Of a stretch of 64,000 bases of DNA, positions 60,296 through 64,000 are shown in pieces. The DNA lies in the NCBI GenBank assembly GCA_040878035.1, contig JBBDMX010000101.1, positions 1 to 64,000 of the forward strand, given 5' to 3'. This stretch comes from JBBDMX01 sp040878035 (GTDB lineage Bacteria; Planctomycetota; Phycisphaerae; Phycisphaerales; Phycisphaeraceae). Position 1 is the stretch's first letter. Each line of letters starts with the position of its first letter. The position numbers were made by a program, and so were the translations under genes. The notes under the pieces are model-generated. The model saw nothing but the letters and a program-made list of their open reading frames with translations. It made no database searches and was not told where the DNA came from.

Positions 60296-61817
60296 AGTCG
60301 ATCGAGTAATTCGGGCTTTCCTTGGTGATGGTGATGCCGTGCGGATGGGATTCGGCCAGGCTGGCGCCGCTGATGCGGACAAAGCGCGAGTTGGTGCGGA
60401 GCTCGGCGATGGTGCGGGTGCCGCAGTAGCCCATGCCGGCGCGGACGCCGCCGACGAGTTGGTAGACGAAGTCCGACAGCGGGCCGCGATAAGGCACCAT
60501 GCCCTCGACGCCTTCGGGGACGAACTTGGCCGGGTGCGTGCCGGCCTGGCGGTAGCGGTCGGCCGATCCTTTCATCATGGCGCCGGCCGAGCCCATGCCG
60601 CGATAGGTCTTGTACCGCCGGCCCTTGTGGATGATCATCTCGCCGGGCGATTCGTCGAGCCCGGCGAATAGCGAGCCGAGCATGACCACCGATGCCCCCG
60701 CAGCCAGCGCCTTGGTGATGTCGCCCGAGTGGCGGATGCCGCCGTCGGCGATGATCGGGACGCCGGCGTCATCGGCGGCGGAGCAGGCGTTGAGCACGGC
60801 GGTGATCTGCGGCACGCCCACGCCGCTGACGATCCGCGTGGTGCAGATCGAGCCCGGGCCGATGCCCACCTTCACCGCGTCGGCGCCCGCCTCGATCAGG
60901 TCGCGCGCTCCCTCGGCGGTGGCCACGTTGCCCGCGATTACGTCGATGTCGTAACGCTTCTTGATGGCGCGAACCGTGTCGATGACGTTGCGACTATGGC
61001 CATGTGCCGAGTCCACCACGATGACATCCACCTCCGCCTCGATGAGCGCGGCGACGCGGTCCTCCTGGCCCACGCCCACCGCCGCACCCACGCGCAGCCG
61101 GCCACGCCCGTCCCGGCAGGCGCGGGGGAAACGCACCAGCTTGTCGATGTCACGCATGGTGATCAGCCCGGTGAGCCGCTGCTGGTCATCGACGAGCAGG
61201 AGCTTTTCGACCTTGGCGCGGTCGAGGATTTCCTGGGCCTGCTCGAGCGTGGTGTCGGGCGGCGCGGTGATCAGGCGCTCTTTGGTCATCACCTCGCGGA
61301 TGGGAGTGTCTTCGCTGGGGAGGAACTTGAGGTCGCGGCGGGTGAGGATACCGACCACCCGGCCACCCGCGCCGTTGGCGGAGGAACTGCCCGAGCCCAC
61401 GCCGCCTTCGGTGATGGGCACGCCGGAGATGTTCTGCTCGCGCATGAGCGTCAGCGCCGCCGAGACGGGGACATCGGGCGGCAGCGTGACCGGATCGCGG
61501 ATGACGCCGTTGGCGGAGCGCTTGACCTTGACGACCTCGCGGACCTGGGCCTCGGCGGGCAGATTCTTATGGATGAAGCCCAGTCCGCCTTCGGACGCCA
61601 GCGCGATTGCCAGCGCCGACTCGGTGACGGTGTCCATGGGCGCCGACAGGAGCGGGATGTTGAGGGTGATGCGGCGGGTGAGTTGCGTGGAGACATCGGT
61701 CTCGGCAGGCACGAAGTCGCTGCGTGCGGGCAGGAGCAGCACATCGTCAAAGGTGATGCCTTCGCTGATGATTCGGGCGGAAAAACGGTCGGCCGAGGCG
61801 GGGGAGTTGGCTTCCAT
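60279..61817 (-). CDS. guaB: IMP dehydrogenase
   Basis: The 512-residue enzyme oxidises IMP to XMP in guanine nucleotide synthesis. It has the family blocks ITFDDVLLLPARSDFVP, PMDTVTESALAIALASEGGL, GVGIGPGSICTTRIVSGVG-type loop with catalytic Cys325, and the flap MGSAGAMMKGSADRYRQ. A CBS pair (about 95-215) is present and contains a Gly/Ser-rich insert (GVGSGSSSANGAGG) of about 14 residues, unusual for the family. It is monocistronic here. Confidence 0.96.
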   Translation of the reverse strand: MEANSPASADRFSARIISEGITFDDVLLLPARSDFVPAETDVSTQLTRRITLNIPLLSAPMDTVTESALAIALASEGGLGFIHKNLPAEAQVREVVKVKRSANGVIRDPVTLPPDVPVSAALTLMREQNISGVPITEGGVGSGSSSANGAGGRVVGILTRRDLKFLPSEDTPIREVMTKERLITAPPDTTLEQAQEILDRAKVEKLLLVDDQQRLTGLITMRDIDKLVRFPRACRDGRGRLRVGAAVGVGQEDRVAALIEAEVDVIVVDSAHGHSRNVIDTVRAIKKRYDIDVIAGNVATAEGARDLIEAGADAVKVGIGPGSICTTRIVSGVGVPQITAVLNACSAADDAGVPIIADGGIRHSGDITKALAAGASVVMLGSLFAGLDESPGEMIIHKGRRYKTYRGMGSAGAMMKGSADRYRQAGTHPAKFVPEGVEGMVPYRGPLSDFVYQLVGGVRAGMGYCGTRTIAELRTNSRFVRISGASLAESHPHGITITKESPNYSIDYRQEE

Positions 61818-61900
61818 TTACTACAGTTACCGATTTGCAGTGGTAGCGTCAAGTGGCGGGGACCGCATCGCGGAGCGAACGCAAGCGGTCTTTTGCGGTC

Positions 61901-62028
61901 CCTCTCCCTTCTGACGGAGAGGCTAGTTGAGGGTGATCGGTTGAAGCCAATTGGTGAATATCGACGGTCTTTGGCTTGCATGGCCTCCAATGCCCTCACC
62001 CCAGCCCTCTCCCTCAGAAGGGAGAGGG
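61901..62028. repeat. CCTCTCCCTT / CAGAAGGGAGAGG dispersed palindrome pair
   Basis: Two related palindromes, 61901-61922 and 62005-62028, of the family also seen at 2983-3076. They lie between guaB and the PHP gene, which are on the same strand. Confidence 0.55.
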
Positions 62029-62030
62029 GG

Positions 62031-62939
62031 TCAGAGGCGGCCACATGCGTTTGCCGTTCGTGCCAACCACGCCTGGCGCAGCGCGTCATACACCGCTAGC
62101 GACACCTGCTGCGAACCGAGGGCGACGGCCTTGCGGTCGCCGTGGTAGTCGCTGCCCCCGCTGGGCAGCAGGTGGTAGCATGCGGCGAGCTGGGTCAGGC
62201 GTTGCACGTCGGCCTGCGTGTGATCGCAGTGCTGTGTTTCCAGGCCGTCCAGGCCCATCGCTTTGAGGCGCTTGATGCACAACTCAAGCTCGTCGGCACT
62301 GGTGCACTGGAGCTGCACCGGATGGGCCAGGATCGCCAGGCCCCCGGCGTGATGGATGGCGTCGATGGCGCGGCGCGGGTCGAGCCGGTCGCGGCGGACG
62401 TAGGCGGCAGCGCCCTGACCGAGGTAGAGCACGAAGGCCTCGTGCACCGACTTGACATAGCCCTTGTTCAGCAGCACCTGGGCGATGTGCGGCCGGCCGA
62501 TCACGTCGCTGCCATGCGCGGCCGCCAACGCCTGCACCTCGTCGTCACCGATGCGCACGCCCTGGTCGCAGAGGCGCTGGACGATCTGGGTATTGCGGCC
62601 CTCGCGCGCGTGCACCATCTGTTGATGGATATCCGCCAGTTGCCGATCGTCGTGACGGATGAACAGGCCCAGCAGGTGCAGCGTGCCGCGGACGGGCGCA
62701 GCGGCGTCGGCGCCCGCGGGCTTGATGGCGGACAGATCGGCCGAGACTTCGATGCCGGGGACAAAGTCGATGCCGGCGGCGGCACAGGCCGCGGCGCACT
62801 GGGGCAAGCCGGCGGTGGTGTCGTGATCCGTCAGTGCGATGGCGGCCAGACCCGCAGCCGCCGCAAGGGCCGCCAGCGCCGCGGGAGCATCCGAGCCGTC
62901 GCTGGCGGTCGAGTGCATGTGCAGGTCGCAGGTGGCCAT
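62031..62939 (-). CDS. PHP-domain phosphoesterase (RNase AM / YciV-like)
   Basis: The 302-residue protein has the metal-ligand motifs of PHP phosphoesterases: DLHMHSTASDG (5-15), LTDHDT (36-41), PGIEVSADL, GRPHIAQ, LAILAHP and GSDYHGD. The insert after PGIEVS and overall length match the YciV/RNase AM or nucleotide-bisphosphate phosphatase branch rather than histidinol phosphatase. A run of Ala residues (AALAALAAAAGLAAIA) reflects high GC. It is cytoplasmic. Confidence 0.9.
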   Translation of the reverse strand: MATCDLHMHSTASDGSDAPAALAALAAAAGLAAIALTDHDTTAGLPQCAAACAAAGIDFVPGIEVSADLSAIKPAGADAAAPVRGTLHLLGLFIRHDDRQLADIHQQMVHAREGRNTQIVQRLCDQGVRIGDDEVQALAAAHGSDVIGRPHIAQVLLNKGYVKSVHEAFVLYLGQGAAAYVRRDRLDPRRAIDAIHHAGGLAILAHPVQLQCTSADELELCIKRLKAMGLDGLETQHCDHTQADVQRLTQLAACYHLLPSGGSDYHGDRKAVALGSQQVSLAVYDALRQAWLARTANACGRL

Positions 62940-63083
62940 GGCGGTAGAATAGCAGGTGCTCCGCGCGGCTCTGATATCCAGAAATCCCCGAGCTTCGCGG
63001 ATTCAGGTACGGCTTGGGATTGCACGGGAACACTCACCCCGCCTCGTGCGTCAACAATATGACGCAACCCCAAGGAGCCTGCT

Positions 63084-64000
63084 ATGCCTTCGATCACGCG
63101 CTTGTGTGTTTTCACCGGCCTCGCCATCGTGCTCACCGCAGCGCCGGCATGGGCGCAAGCTCAAGAGCTCGGCCTGACCATCTACTCCAACGCCGACCCC
63201 ATGAGCTTTGATCCCCAGCAGTTCATCGCCCAGCAGCGCATGGGCTACAACCCGCAGTTCGCCAGCCAGGTGCCCGGCTTCGGCGTCGTGCGCGACACGC
63301 GCTCCCTCGACTTGAAACAAGGCGCCAACACCGCCAGCTTCACCGACGTCGCCCAATTCATCGATCCTACCACCGTCACGCTGACCGACTTGTCCGTGCC
63401 CGCGCAAGCCCAGGACCAACTGGGCGTGCAGGTCGTCGAGCAGCAGTTTCTCTTTGACTTGGTCAGCCCGGAGAAGCTGCTGGAGAAATACCTGGACCAA
63501 GCGGTCACGGTCAACGTGAACCTGGGCAATGGCCAGCGTGAAAGCGTCACGGGTACGCTGCTTTCGAGCACGCAGGGCCGGCTGGTGCTCAAGACCGACA
63601 AGGGCGTGCGACTGCTCTCCAACAGCGGCGATGTACAGCTTGGCGAAGTGCCCGGCGGACTGATCACCAAGCCGACGCTCCAGTGGCAACTCTGGGCGCC
63701 CAACGCCGGCAAGCGCACCGTCCGCACGTCGTATCAGACCGATGGCATCACCTGGCGCGCCGACTACAACCTGGTGGTCAACCAGGACGACACGCAGGCG
63801 GACTTAGGCGCGTGGGTGACCATCATGAACTTGTCGGGCGCCTCGTTTCCCCAGGCGAAGCTGAAGCTGATCGCGGGGGATGTGCAGCGGATTCAACAGC
63901 AGCCGATGTACGCCAGGCAGATGCAGATGGCCGCCGCAATGGACGGCGCCGCTCCCGCCGGCTTCGAGGAAAAGGCCTTCTTCGAATACCACATGTACAC
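63084..64000 (+). CDS. DUF4139-type secreted protein, cut by the window edge
   Basis: At least 305 residues are present. The start is the ATG at 63084 with AAGGAG six bases upstream. A signal peptide follows (RLCVFTGLAIVLTAAPAWAQ). The last third matches DUF4139 proteins: RTVRTSYQTDGITWRADYNL, and AWVTIMNLSGASFPQAKLKL. The first part has an N-terminal beta domain (LGLTIYSNADPMSFDPQQ). Function is unknown; these are exported proteins of unclear role. The 3' end lies beyond 64000. Confidence 0.8.
   Translation, partial: MPSITRLCVFTGLAIVLTAAPAWAQAQELGLTIYSNADPMSFDPQQFIAQQRMGYNPQFASQVPGFGVVRDTRSLDLKQGANTASFTDVAQFIDPTTVTLTDLSVPAQAQDQLGVQVVEQQFLFDLVSPEKLLEKYLDQAVTVNVNLGNGQRESVTGTLLSSTQGRLVLKTDKGVRLLSNSGDVQLGEVPGGLITKPTLQWQLWAPNAGKRTVRTSYQTDGITWRADYNLVVNQDDTQADLGAWVTIMNLSGASFPQAKLKLIAGDVQRIQQQPMYARQMQMAAAMDGAAPAGFEEKAFFEYHMY

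Noticed and set aside
1..64000. CRISPR array
   Set aside because: No set of regularly spaced identical repeats of 24-40 bp with unique spacers was seen; the tandem repeats found have units of 7-15 bp without spacers.
1..64000. rRNA operon or replication origin
   Set aside because: No rRNA-like sequence was recognised, and no DnaA-box cluster stood out near dnaB or elsewhere.

Overview
The window looks like chromosome of a GC-rich planctomycete, most likely of the Phycisphaerae. The signs are a LEPR-XLL secreted protein, a PEP-CTERM protein, a bacterial microcompartment (BMC) shell domain, P- and L-ring flagellar genes (so an outer membrane is present), and many simple-sequence hairpins between genes. 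The class-level assignment is inference from gene content.

Layout. 0-7.4 kb is accessory DNA: an IS66-family element that cuts a LEPR-XLL surface protein, an AIPR abortive-infection protein, a Fic protein under two palindromic operators, and a decayed serine-recombinase tail. 7.4-15.9 kb is a complete kdp potassium-uptake operon (small ORF, kdpF, A, B, C, a two-helix protein, kdpD, kdpE). 15.9-20.4 kb holds an IS1380 deletion derivative, a large secreted propeller-like protein and decayed gene fragments. 20.5-30.2 kb is a plus-strand catabolic cluster: GH29 fucosidase, metallophosphoesterase, large membrane protein, N-acylglucosamine 2-epimerase-like protein, Ntn asparaginase, and a tandem-BMC shell protein between two DapA/NanA-type aldolases. 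This is the most unusual part of the window. 30.4-34.8 kb is again accessory: a RelE-like/UvrD fusion, an ATPase and a DUF2130 remnant joined tail to tail, a GNAT protein, a GGGATAC repeat array and tRNA-Pro(CGG).

34.8-42.4 kb carries a cation diffusion facilitator, a lone ABC ATPase, a PEP-CTERM protein, a GH2 glycosidase and dnaB. 42.4-54.9 kb is a minus-strand flagellar block in transcription order: small ORF, flgF, flgG, flgA, flgH, flgI, rod-binding protein, flgN-like, flgK, flgL, fliW, csrA, flagellin. It encodes distal rod, P and L rings, hook-filament junction, and the FliW-CsrA-flagellin regulatory module. 55-64 kb is housekeeping: M42 peptidase, a frameshifted DUF6932/small-protein pair, tRNA-dihydrouridine synthase, a structured intergenic region, class III aminotransferase, guaB, a PHP phosphoesterase, and the start of a DUF4139 protein cut by the window edge.

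Coordinates exclude unsupported N-terminal extensions; start choices are explained where they matter. Family calls rest on motifs read by eye; no database search was possible.
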